From assembly GCA_964393615.1 (NCBI GenBank), contig CAYMUR010000082.1, forward strand, positions 1 through 24,028: a DNA stretch of 24,028 nucleotides, read 5' to 3'. Shown one piece after another: positions 8,701 to 14,903 of the stretch (the first letter of the stretch is position 1; the number at the start of each line of letters is the position of its first letter). The notes beneath the pieces are model-generated. The model was not told the DNA's origin. It searched no databases and worked only from the letters and a program-made list of their open reading frames with translations. The position numbers and the translations under genes are program-made. Source of the stretch: CAYMUR01 sp964393615 (GTDB lineage Bacteria; Planctomycetota; Planctomycetia; Pirellulales; Pirellulaceae).

Positions 8701-9946
8701 TGCGGATACCATAGGCTACTTGGCTATGGACGCGGGCGCTAGCGTGTGGAATGGGCTGGTGATTGAGTCCTACAACACCGCTGCGACGGTCAGTGAGACC
8801 TGGACCGATCTGGCATTTGCTCGCAACTTTCAAAATGCACCATACCTGTTGACCTCCTTGACGAGCTACTACGGTAGCGACAATGCGCATGTACGTTACT
8901 CGGATTTAACGGGAACGGGCGTACGACTGAAGATCGGTGAGGACACGACACGGGACGAAGAATTATTGCATGGTGCGGAAAGCGTCGCTTACCTGGCGAT
9001 TGGGGGAGAAGGTTTGTTCACCGCAAATGTGCCACGGAGCCCTCCACAGGTTGCCACGGTCAAACGCAATCATGGTGAAGACCAGTTTGCCACGCTCGAT
9101 ACGTTGTCCTTTATATTTGACATGAATGTCAGTGTCGCAGTCACCGATCTGACGTTCGTGAATAATGAGTCAGATGGGACACCCGTCAATCTGACCGGGG
9201 TGACCATGACCTATGATGCTGGTACGGCGACCGCCCTTTGGGATTTTACAGCGGTATCGGGAATGGAGACTGGTGTTTATACGGTGACGTTGCATGCTGA
9301 CAATATCCGGGAAACGGCAGGGCTGTTGTTGGACGGTAATGGCGATGGGATGGGCGGGGACAACTACGTGTACACACTGCTTGTGGCACGCCGTGGTGAT
9401 GCAGACCTGGACGGTGACGTGGATATCAGCGACTTCAATGCCCTCCTGACTCACTTGGATCCTTTCGGAGTCGAATCGGTCAAGAAATGGTCGCAGGGAA
9501 ACTTTGACGGTGATGCCGACGTGGATATTTCCGATTTCAGACAACTGGTGGTGAATTTTTCACCACTTGGTTACACAGTGACAATACAACAGGCGACAAT
9601 ACAACAGGCGACAATACAACAGGCGACAATACAACAGGCGACAATGCAGCAGGCGGTGAATGTTGCCAGTGTTATCGTATGGCAAGGAGCCAGCGCCGCG
9701 GAAGATTCTCTGTTGACCCCCAATAAGATGCCGACGACAGACCCTGGGCATGGTACCACTCGGCCAACGCCTGCCCCTTTCGTTAATCTGGCTACGATAG
9801 ACGTGAGGGACCCAAAAATGGGACTATCAAGCAATCGGCGCAGATCAGCATCAGTAGACGAGGTTGATCGGAAAGAGTGTTTGGGTAAAGATGAAATTGA
9901 TATGCCGTGTGCGGTGGTTGCACCTACCAAAAAACGATCTCAATAG
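5705..9946 (+). CDS. giant multidomain surface protein: LEPR-XLL signal, GH43-like propeller, FnIII, lectin-like repeats, dockerin
   Basis: A 1413-residue precursor. Order: basic N-terminus and LESREMLS (58-65), the planctomycete LEPR-XLL export motif; a GH43/GH32-like five-bladed propeller (about 140-450; e.g. GKYYLYYAHHDPGSG, SSPSVVWNEDAQQWHMYFHF); fibronectin type III (453-547); two tandem 279-residue modules (557-835 and 836 to about 1108), each of three roughly 90-residue H-type-lectin-like units with NPVVFAQS, PVVLSQ and LLTSLT cores; an Ig-like domain (about 1112-1228); a dockerin type I-like calcium-loop pair (DADLDGDVDISDF, DGDADVDISDF; 1229-1289); five TIQQA-type pentapeptides (1293-1317); and a basic tail with RRRSASVDEV. 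Start GTG 5705 has GCGGAAG about 11 bases upstream; ATG 5789 is an alternative. It likely binds and cleaves a polysaccharide outside the cell. I cannot confirm catalytic acids, so a binding-only role is possible. Confidence 0.85.
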   Translation: MNEYFPLPIDLFSQALNGFVKKHSVGLAMVARWLNLVFRRRLPNAKQEFVRQTFVETLESREMLSLPGGDDHFREALWPARLDVMAADTSQQFSSPDSDISISLSHGTESSPPLNRNLRVVDLSDLNGDLPLDISSSSQILWASEDWEQNNPTLGFTSIVKNDSGLNPDGKYYLYYAHHDPGSGIGAAVSDHLTGPYTKVSPPDSRVLIPAGGSPNQHFSSPSVVWNEDAQQWHMYFHFWNSDHYPWRNTMGQGFGHQMTALATTADLSAHQWTPLPGNPDVLNPAFEPVLPSTADRWINSQSSYHGIQRLPDGTWLAVLRGTGGEYGSGGQWYQDTTKIGIATSDDGVHWDYLPQNPILHEGEGGRSGDYTGEFIGYLGHDESGQHEYLMVWNEAGKIQYGTTTDFVNIERDSRGYAYWPSKGGADNVWREGNRLYIFTGQLIHEMVLPVKEEPTVPGPLTLTDVLSKQVTVHWGASRDAQGDPLTYDLEYNKQDLSESWVSQHGISSNSFTLTSLVPNTTYRVRVRASDGQFESAWREATNLFTTLPHVTTRGIGEVGRITNLTHQAQTIILTHPYDNPVVFAQSASHVGEDPVAVRVAAVQPDRFTIYLAEPSDENNLHNALETVSYIVLEAGVHHLVDGTRVEVGATQTGATVGKIVDNQWAPVSFMTAFADAPVVLSQVQTDVGERYLQTRQSNVTASGFQLALEQEEMLDTQHVVETIGYLAIEEGCRVWNAMLIEATNTPASVTDVWNTYSFQRSYETAPHLLTSLTTYYGNDNAHVRYANLNSTSVQLRIGEDTTRDTETSHGVESVAYLAIGGEGELTALSPQFAMGEVGQVTNLTHVQQTVVLNRSYTNPVVFAQSATANGVDPVAIRVRDIQSDRFTIYLTEPADQNALHNAAEVVSYLVLEAGTYALAGGVQLEVGTVTTSATVGKIVENQWQAVNFQQPFRETPVVLSQIQTVSGQEYLQTRQTAVGAAGFQVALEQEESIDIQHVADTIGYLAMDAGASVWNGLVIESYNTAATVSETWTDLAFARNFQNAPYLLTSLTSYYGSDNAHVRYSDLTGTGVRLKIGEDTTRDEELLHGAESVAYLAIGGEGLFTANVPRSPPQVATVKRNHGEDQFATLDTLSFIFDMNVSVAVTDLTFVNNESDGTPVNLTGVTMTYDAGTATALWDFTAVSGMETGVYTVTLHADNIRETAGLLLDGNGDGMGGDNYVYTLLVARRGDADLDGDVDISDFNALLTHLDPFGVESVKKWSQGNFDGDADVDISDFRQLVVNFSPLGYTVTIQQATIQQATIQQATIQQATMQQAVNVASVIVWQGASAAEDSLLTPNKMPTTDPGHGTTRPTPAPFVNLATIDVRDPKMGLSSNRRRSASVDEVDRKECLGKDEIDMPCAVVAPTKKRSQ
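7373..9030 (+). repeat. tandem duplicated 837-base coding module (lectin-like triplets)
   Basis: Copy A starts with codon GGT at 7373 (GEVGRITNLTH) and copy B with GGG at 8210 (GEVGQVTNLTH), an exact 837-base period. The copies share long identical or near-identical protein stretches such as DRFTIYL, ATVGKIV, RYLQTRQ/EYLQTRQ, DNAHVRY and RIGEDTTRD/KIGEDTTRD, yet the DNA has diverged at many third positions, so the duplication is not recent. Within each copy three related units of about 90 residues can be seen. It lies inside the giant surface-protein gene. Confidence 0.8.
9581..9655 (+). repeat. 15-bp in-frame minisatellite (TIQQA repeats)
   Basis: Four perfect head-to-tail copies of ACAATACAACAGGCG (9581-9640) and a fifth diverged copy ACAATGCAGCAGGCG (9641-9655) encode TIQQA x4 and TMQQA. 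The unit is a multiple of three, so copy-number change by slippage keeps the frame. It directly follows the dockerin-like domain of the giant surface protein and would form a Gln-rich linker. Confidence 0.95.
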
Positions 9947-10184
9947 CATGTTGCGTGATGCGCAATCTATCCCTTCGGCCGTTTTCGGGCATTGCAAAAT
10001 AGCCATTGGCCTGGCGCCTTTGTCACAGCTTGTAATGGACAGGCATTGAAAAATGTTTTGCGGGAAGGAAGAGATTCTGGATCACCGATTTTATGCAGAA
10101 ATAAACTCAACAACGTTTAGACCACTCCGTGATGCGAGGGGTCGTTGTGCCAATGGCGGCAAGAAAGGGATACAGGTCACACCA

Positions 10185-10430
10185 ATGACAATGGAAGAAA
10201 TTCGTGCGATTTTGGGATGGTGTTCGGTAATCAATATCGGGATGCTGGTATTTTACTTTGCAGTGATTTGTGGTGCTCACGATTTTGTCTACCGAATTCA
10301 CTGCAGGTGGTTCCATTTGACAGAGAAAAAATTTGATGAGATTCATTACATGATGATGGGCTTGTTTAAATGCATTGTTTGTCTGTTTTCGGTTGTGCCG
10401 TATTTGGCATTACGGATAGTGGGCGGGTAA
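10185..10430 (+). CDS. small two-helix membrane protein, DUF6868-like
   Basis: An 81-residue protein with two hydrophobic segments: VINIGMLVFYFAVICGAHDF and a C-terminal one ending VVPYLALRIVG. The pattern 'ILGWCxVIN ... HDFVYRxH.xWF.L....FD.IHY..M...K......VPYLALRI' matches, from memory, the DUF6868 family of short inner-membrane proteins without known function. I place the start at ATG 10185 (MTMEEIRAILGW) because family members begin right there; the frame is open back to 10053 but that extension looks non-coding. The Shine-Dalgarno is weak (AGGT at 10174-10177). It lies alone between the giant surface protein and a sialidase-like gene, all on the plus strand, with 238 bases upstream and 471 downstream. 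A perfect short hairpin follows its stop codon. Confidence 0.75.
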   Translation: MTMEEIRAILGWCSVINIGMLVFYFAVICGAHDFVYRIHCRWFHLTEKKFDEIHYMMMGLFKCIVCLFSVVPYLALRIVGG

Positions 10431-10447
10431 ATCGTGTGGGACACGAT
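10431..10447 (+). terminator. short perfect hairpin right after the DUF6868-like gene
   Basis: ATCGTGT (10431-10437), a GGG loop and ACACGAT (10441-10447) form a perfect seven-pair stem starting at the base after the TAA stop. There is no T-tract, so it may protect the 3' end or act as a weak terminator rather than a classical one. Confidence 0.33.
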
Positions 10448-10901
10448 CTGGCAACCTGGTCGGTCATGAAAATATCAGACCGGACGATGGATCAGGATGT
10501 CGGTTTTGCCACAAGTGTCACTTGCAACATCATGGTAACAACGCAATAGTGCGATCCCGGTTTGGACTTGTTCCGAATTTATTGCCACCCCTGGTGCAGT
10601 GGTGTGCTTTCAATCGCTAAACTGGTTTCCAGCGGTCGATGGTCCACTTCCTGCGTTCCAGCAATGGCCAACGTCGTTGCCAGGCAGCAATAAGTTGTCT
10701 GCCGCTGCGATGCCAGTCTTAATGGTGTTTTCACAAAACGAATGTAGATCATGAATCTCCAAATAAATAATGACAAACAAAAAACTACGGTGCCAGACAC
10801 TTGGTGTAGGAAGACAAAATCTTATAATAGATATCTGCGATATACAGGATTCATGTGGTCTCAGGGGCCATGATTGGTATTAGAGATTTGGGGAAATATT
10901 T
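10448..10901. other. AT-richer intergenic region upstream of the sialidase-like gene
   Basis: I see no credible gene in this stretch; short frames on both strands encode nothing recognisable. The right part (about 10730-10901) is clearly richer in A+T than its surroundings and holds the candidate promoter at 10801-10828 and the ribosome-binding site GGGGA before ATG 10902. Confidence 0.4.
10801..10828 (+). promoter_or_regulatory. candidate promoter of the first sialidase-like gene
   Basis: TTGGTG (10801-10806) and a perfect TATAAT (10823-10828) are separated by 16 bases, in an A+T-rich setting. Transcription would begin about 65 bases upstream of ATG 10902. The -35 match is only partial. Confidence 0.42.
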
Positions 10902-12065
10902 ATGATCCCTCCAAAGATAAGATGGTGGTTGCCGCTTGTTGTGGCAGTTGTTTTTTGGGGTAAGTGGACTGGGGTATCAAGCTTCACTTCTGCGGGTGAA
11001 AAGAGTGAAAAATCTCAGCGGAAACGGTATGTTGTAAACCGGCAGGGAGACGTTCCTCATCCAGTGGTGGCAGTGGCTGGTGTGACCGCCTGGCCCAACT
11101 TGACCTTGTTGCAGGACGGTAGCATTCTGGCGTCCTTGTTTAACAAGCCTAGCCACGGAGAGGTAGCAGGTGAGGTGGAATGTTGGGTGAGCAGCGACAG
11201 TGGAAAAACGTGGGCCAGACGAGGGGTTCCGATTTGGCACCAGCCGAATACCAACCGTATGAACCATGCCGTAGGCCTTGCCAATAATGGTGATCTGTTA
11301 GCAATGATTTCAGGATGGTCCGATTTACCAATGGCAGGTCAGGCCAGTCAGCACCCTGGTCCCTTTCGCGCGGCTGTTTTGGATCCCGTAGTTTGTCGAT
11401 CAAGGGATGTTGGTCGGACGTGGACCACGGATTTCAAATCTTTGCCAGCCCGTTGTCCTGATGATGGTGTTACCATTCCGTTTGGCGATATCGTGCCAGG
11501 AGCAGATGGTGAGTTGCGGGTGGCGGTCTACAGTGCCAAAGGGATCGTTGGATTGAAACCAGGAAGTGAGTTGGTCTTTGTATATCGCAGTCATGATGAT
11601 GGCCTGACGTGGAGCGATCCAGTCTCCTTGTCCGCTCCTCACCATCGTAATGAGACAGCTATCCTTCACTTGGGCCGAGGACATTGGATTGCTGCCGCAC
11701 GCTACCACAACCTGGCACTCTTTCGGTCCGAAGATGACTCCCAATCTTGGAATTTCCAGGCTCTGGTGACTGGCAAGTCAGAATTTCCCGGCCATTTGAT
11801 ACGATTACGAGACGGCCGTATCCTGCTCACGCACGGTAATCGCACAGAGGACAGAGGTGTCGACGCAAGGTTTTCTGCTGACGAAGGTGTGACCTGGAGT
11901 CAGTCTCGACGGGTCATGGATTTTCAAGGAGATGGTGGCTATCCCAGTAGCGTGCAACTTGCGGATGGCCAGATTCTAACGGCTTATTATGCAAAATCGA
12001 TTACCGGTTACGACAGTTATCACATGGGCGTGGTCACCTGGGATCCGAACAAGCTGTCCAACTAA
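10902..12065 (+). CDS. exported sialidase-like protein (BNR/Asp-box propeller), Sec signal
   Basis: A 387-residue precursor with a Sec-type signal peptide (RWWLPLVVAVVFWG, then polar residues). Five Asp-boxes mark a six-bladed propeller: SSDSGKTW (97-104), SRDVGRTW (167-174), SHDDGLTW (230-237), SEDDSQSW (276-283) and SADEGVTW (325-332). This is the BNR_2/exo-alpha-sialidase-like superfamily, whose true members cleave terminal sialic acid; many planctomycete homologues are only predicted sialidases. I do not see a clean FRIP motif, so the substrate may be another sugar. ATG 10902 is preceded by GGGGA with suitable spacing. It has its own candidate promoter and faces the next gene tail to tail with a 49-base gap. 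It differs from the second sialidase-like protein in the window by export route and by most of its sequence. Confidence 0.8.
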   Translation: MIPPKIRWWLPLVVAVVFWGKWTGVSSFTSAGEKSEKSQRKRYVVNRQGDVPHPVVAVAGVTAWPNLTLLQDGSILASLFNKPSHGEVAGEVECWVSSDSGKTWARRGVPIWHQPNTNRMNHAVGLANNGDLLAMISGWSDLPMAGQASQHPGPFRAAVLDPVVCRSRDVGRTWTTDFKSLPARCPDDGVTIPFGDIVPGADGELRVAVYSAKGIVGLKPGSELVFVYRSHDDGLTWSDPVSLSAPHHRNETAILHLGRGHWIAAARYHNLALFRSEDDSQSWNFQALVTGKSEFPGHLIRLRDGRILLTHGNRTEDRGVDARFSADEGVTWSQSRRVMDFQGDGGYPSSVQLADGQILTAYYAKSITGYDSYHMGVVTWDPNKLSN

Positions 12066-12114
12066 CTTAGCTGAAAGTCTGTTTCGCTGTATCGGGTGAC
12101 CGGAGTTTATCTGT

Positions 12115-13506
12115 TCAGGAAGCCGGTTGATTGGCAAAAGGCCAGTGCGTTGATTGATAGGCGATATCCAGATGGGGTGTTTCGATTCGTTTACCATGCT
12201 GCATTAGGCTGTGCATGACCGTGTCTAAAACACCTGTTGTCAATAAAGTGCGTTCTACCGGATAGGCGGGGCGGCCCGTATGTACCATGTGCTCGATTGC
12301 TTTTACCTGGAATTCAAAATGGGAGTAGGGTCTCCGGCTTCCCAATTGAATCCAAGTTGCCACTGGTTCTACTTGATCTTGTAGTTTGGCGGCGAAAGTA
12401 AGTTCGTTAAACAGACCATTTGCCATGACGATTGTTGCACGCATTCCGTCACAATATTCCAGTAAATAGAACGCCGCTTTCCTGGTAAGTATGGCGTCTG
12501 GATCGTCTGCCAGATTTTCCGGCGCGGCTTTCAAGGCAGCATCCAGCAAGGTGCGGGACCAACGCCCTTCGGATTGGGCCTTCCAGATTTCCTTGCCCCG
12601 CAACGTTTGCACCGCTTTTACTCCTGTCTCGCCTCCCAGTCGCTCTTCGACGATGCATTGCAAGCCTTCCAGGGCGTGGAACCCGTAGGCTTCCAATGGA
12701 CCATAAAATACGACAAGTGCTTCTTCCAGCTTGCGATCCCGGGGTAAACCAGTGGCCGGGTGGCGATGGGTCACTGGGACCGAAGAACCCGCCATGAATG
12801 GAATGGCTAACCTCTGTGCTGTGTCGTACATATGTTTGGCGTCTTGCCAGCCGTGCGACAAATGTTTGTCGCTGAAAATAGGAACGAAGCGGCCAGTTTT
12901 TGTCATTCCAGCGACGATCTGGTCGAAGAAGTCACGACGAGGATACATGTGTTGATTGGTGTCTGGAGTATATGGATAATTGCCGTGCTCTCCAATGCTC
13001 AACACACCAGCAATCTGATCCTTTTCGGAGGGAAACGTGATTGCTTCGTTGATGGTCTGACAAATTCGGAATCCATGTTTTGCTGCCAGACTTCGACTTA
13101 GGTCGTTTTGAGGGAATTGATCAACGTATAGCGATACGAGGCGAAGATCAGGGCCTGGACCGCCATCCTGTTGAAATCCTTCCAGGATTTTGCCAACGAT
13201 AACATCGGCGTGTGTATCTCTGGTATAGATAGTGACAACGGCAGCGACTGGTAGTTTTTCTCGCGGTGGTGGGGGATCTGTTTGTTCGAATTGACCAAAA
13301 CTGGAATGGGGTGATACCAACATGGCACCGATGGCAGAGGTACCCGCTAACCATTGGCGGCGGTTTACAGGGCAGGTGGAAACAGGTTTCCCGTTGTCGG
13401 AGTTGGGCATAGGATGTTTTTGTAAGATTTGATGGAGGAAATTTCGGGTTGTATCTGCTGACGAACCAGGCCAAGGTTGTAAGGGGCTCTGATTGTTTTT
13501 GATCAT
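12115..13506 (-). CDS. Tat-exported protein of an unnamed planctomycete-type family
   Basis: A 463-residue precursor with a twin-arginine signal: VNRRQWLAGTSAIGAML, Arg49-Arg50, followed by a hydrophobic core. The mature part begins with a Rossmann-like strand-helix (VAAVVTIYTRDTHADVIVGKILEGF) and continues with conserved-looking blocks LRLVSLYVDQFP, GEHGNYPYT, YPRRDFFDQIV, SDKHLSHGW, IPFMAGSSVPVTHRHP and YGFHALEGLQCIVEERLGG. I recall homologues in Planctomycetes, Verrucomicrobia and Acidobacteria annotated only as hypothetical. The opening resembles the nucleotide-binding half of Gfo/Idh/MocA oxidoreductases, but the EKP motif is missing, so I give no function. The start is uncertain: ATG 13506 gives a long 48-residue n-region with a weak GAGA Shine-Dalgarno; ATG 13410 gives a more normal Tat leader but no Shine-Dalgarno. 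It lies tail to tail with the first sialidase-like gene; upstream is the scaffold gap. Confidence 0.78.
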   Translation of the reverse strand: MIKNNQSPLQPWPGSSADTTRNFLHQILQKHPMPNSDNGKPVSTCPVNRRQWLAGTSAIGAMLVSPHSSFGQFEQTDPPPPREKLPVAAVVTIYTRDTHADVIVGKILEGFQQDGGPGPDLRLVSLYVDQFPQNDLSRSLAAKHGFRICQTINEAITFPSEKDQIAGVLSIGEHGNYPYTPDTNQHMYPRRDFFDQIVAGMTKTGRFVPIFSDKHLSHGWQDAKHMYDTAQRLAIPFMAGSSVPVTHRHPATGLPRDRKLEEALVVFYGPLEAYGFHALEGLQCIVEERLGGETGVKAVQTLRGKEIWKAQSEGRWSRTLLDAALKAAPENLADDPDAILTRKAAFYLLEYCDGMRATIVMANGLFNELTFAAKLQDQVEPVATWIQLGSRRPYSHFEFQVKAIEHMVHTGRPAYPVERTLLTTGVLDTVMHSLMQHGKRIETPHLDIAYQSTHWPFANQPAS

Positions 13507-13898
13507 AGACTAATCTCGTATTTATAGCGACTTGGATAAAGAAATATAGGGTGAAATTATATTGTAAGGATTGACGGTGCAGTTTTACCGATGGACCGTC
13601 AGCATTCCAGGCCTTACGACGATTTACAGTTTCGTGTTATTCGGCGAGATGCAAGAAAACAAATTGGCGGGCACTGGCACTGCGGCAAAGGATGCGACNN
13701 NNNNNNNNNNNNNNNNNNNNNNNNNNNNNNNNNNNNNNNNNNNNNNNNNNNNNNNNNNNNNNNNNNNNNNNNNNNNNNNNNNNNNNNNNNNNNNNNNNGG
13801 CGTGGCTTCATTCGTAGCTGAGATTCCAAATCTTCGAAGGACCCGGTGTGTTGTTGATCCTTGCTGGCAATAGGTTTACGCTGCCAGGAACGGAATGC
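13507..13898. other. gene-free flanks of an assembly gap
   Basis: About 192 bases before and 100 bases after the N run show no recognisable coding sequence; frames crossing the gap are artefacts of unknown bases. The left flank should hold the promoter of the Tat-exported protein (minus strand). Anything inside the gap is invisible. Confidence 0.5.
13699..13798. other. assembly gap of 100 N
   Basis: Exactly 100 consecutive N. This is the usual placeholder for a scaffold join of unknown true length, so the order of genes left and right is supported only by scaffolding, and a gene could be missing. Confidence 0.97.
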
Positions 13899-14165
13899 CT
13901 AGAGTGTTTTCTTTGCGAGCTGCTCGTAGATTTCTGATGAGGACAGTCCAGGAATTTCGACCACTTTTCGAGGCGAAGTCGTACCAGCGACGACGCGAAC
14001 GCACTGGGCAGAAAGGCCGAGTGATCCTGCTAAAAGGGTTTCCACCGCACGATTGGCTTGGCCGCGTTCTGGGGACGCTGACACGCGTACTTTGAGGGTT
14101 TCGCCGAGCCATCCCACGCTGCCGTCACGTGACGAGTTGGGAACTACCTTGATTGACAGTTTAAT
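13899..14165 (-). CDS. DUF167 (YggU-type) protein with a non-standard or broken start
   Basis: The frame reads KLSIKVVPNSSRDGSVGWLG, then ETLKVRVSASPERGQANRAV, then a C-terminal part with TTSPRKVVEI, the complete DUF167 fold (small alpha/beta protein, function unknown). The first ATG/GTG in frame is GTG 14117, which would drop the first beta strand and loop (IKVVPNSSRDG), although these match the family. Upstream the frame stays open to TAG at 14204-14202 but offers only ATT 14165, CTG 14159 or ATA. GGAG lies 8 bases before ATT 14165. A well-placed AGGGG and ATG (14187) open an eight-codon frame in another phase that ends in TAA overlapping that ATT. Either translation starts at a rare codon, is coupled to the short frame, or an indel shifted the true start. 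I give 88 residues from ATT. The SRPBCC gene lies 159 bases upstream on the same strand. Confidence 0.7.
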   Translation of the reverse strand: MKLSIKVVPNSSRDGSVGWLGETLKVRVSASPERGQANRAVETLLAGSLGLSAQCVRVVAGTTSPRKVVEIPGLSSSEIYEQLAKKTL

Positions 14166-14324
14166 CGTCCAGTCTCCGTCGCAGCATGGTGACCCCTGTA
14201 TCTATTTTGCAAACAAAACAGCACGTTGGGAAGCAACAGGCCCTGGTGGGGCGACGCACGTCGGGTGTTCACAAAATTACGGTACTGACGTTGATTACCG
14301 GGCGCTGCACAACCAAGAGCTAGC

Positions 14325-14831
14325 TTACCTGTCAGGGGACGGTGGGGCAAGTAACTGCCGCAGTGTTACATGACGATAGTGAAAGATGCTGCGTAGTTGA
14401 CGGTGGACGAACAGGGCATGAACTAGCCATCCGCCAGGAACTCCGTAATCGACCTGGTCATAGACACGCGTACCGTTCGCTTCGGCTTCAAATCGATGTT
14501 CATGGTGCCACCAGCGATAAGGTCCCCGAAGTTGCTCGTCGACGAAGCGGTGGGGTGGGTCCCAAGCACTAATCTTTGATTGCCAGCGAAGTGGGACACC
14601 TTGCATTTTCAAACCATAGTCGATCAGCGTGCCTTCTGCCATTTCGATGGGTGGTGCTGTGATCACGTGAAAGTGCAGCCCCGGGGGTGTGATCATTTCA
14701 AGTTGAAATGCATCGGCAAAGAATGCAAAGGTTTCCGCCTGTGGTTGGGAGAGGAAAAGGCTGGTTTGCAGACGATAGCCGCGACCATTTGGATGCTTTC
14801 CAATTTCGATTTCTGGTTGAATGGAATTCAT
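14325..14831 (-). CDS. SRPBCC-superfamily ligand-binding protein
   Basis: A 168-residue soluble protein with the helix-grip pattern of the START/Bet v1-like SRPBCC superfamily. The N-terminal part LFLSQPQAETFAFFADAFQL places a first strand and helix; PPGLHFHVI, GTLIDYGLKM, PLRWQSKISAWDPPHRFVDE and GPYRWWHHEHRFE follow as strands around the cavity, and a C-terminal helix contains HRQLRSIFHYRH. I recall this sub-branch (COG4276-like) as being of unknown ligand, often annotated as cyclase/dehydrase-like. No signal peptide is present, so it is cytoplasmic. ATG 14831 has AGGAA about 11 bases upstream. It follows the PQQ-propeller gene by 72 bases on the same strand and precedes DUF167, so all three may share a transcript. 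Confidence 0.8.
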   Translation of the reverse strand: MNSIQPEIEIGKHPNGRGYRLQTSLFLSQPQAETFAFFADAFQLEMITPPGLHFHVITAPPIEMAEGTLIDYGLKMQGVPLRWQSKISAWDPPHRFVDEQLRGPYRWWHHEHRFEAEANGTRVYDQVDYGVPGGWLVHALFVHRQLRSIFHYRHVTLRQLLAPPSPDR

Positions 14832-14903
14832 GCTGAGAATAGTTCCTGCTGAGCATGTTACGACGTGACATGCGATATTTGAAATGAATGAGTCAGCGCC
14901 AGG

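Noticed and set aside
9581..9655. Regular short repeats as a possible CRISPR array
   Set aside because: Units are 15 bases, directly adjacent with no spacers, and in frame within a protein gene: a minisatellite.
10790..10812. GGTGCCAGACACTTGGTGT, resembling half of a dispersed 'GTGCCAGACACC' repeat
   Set aside because: Only one imperfect copy is present in the window and no partner element or transposase is near.
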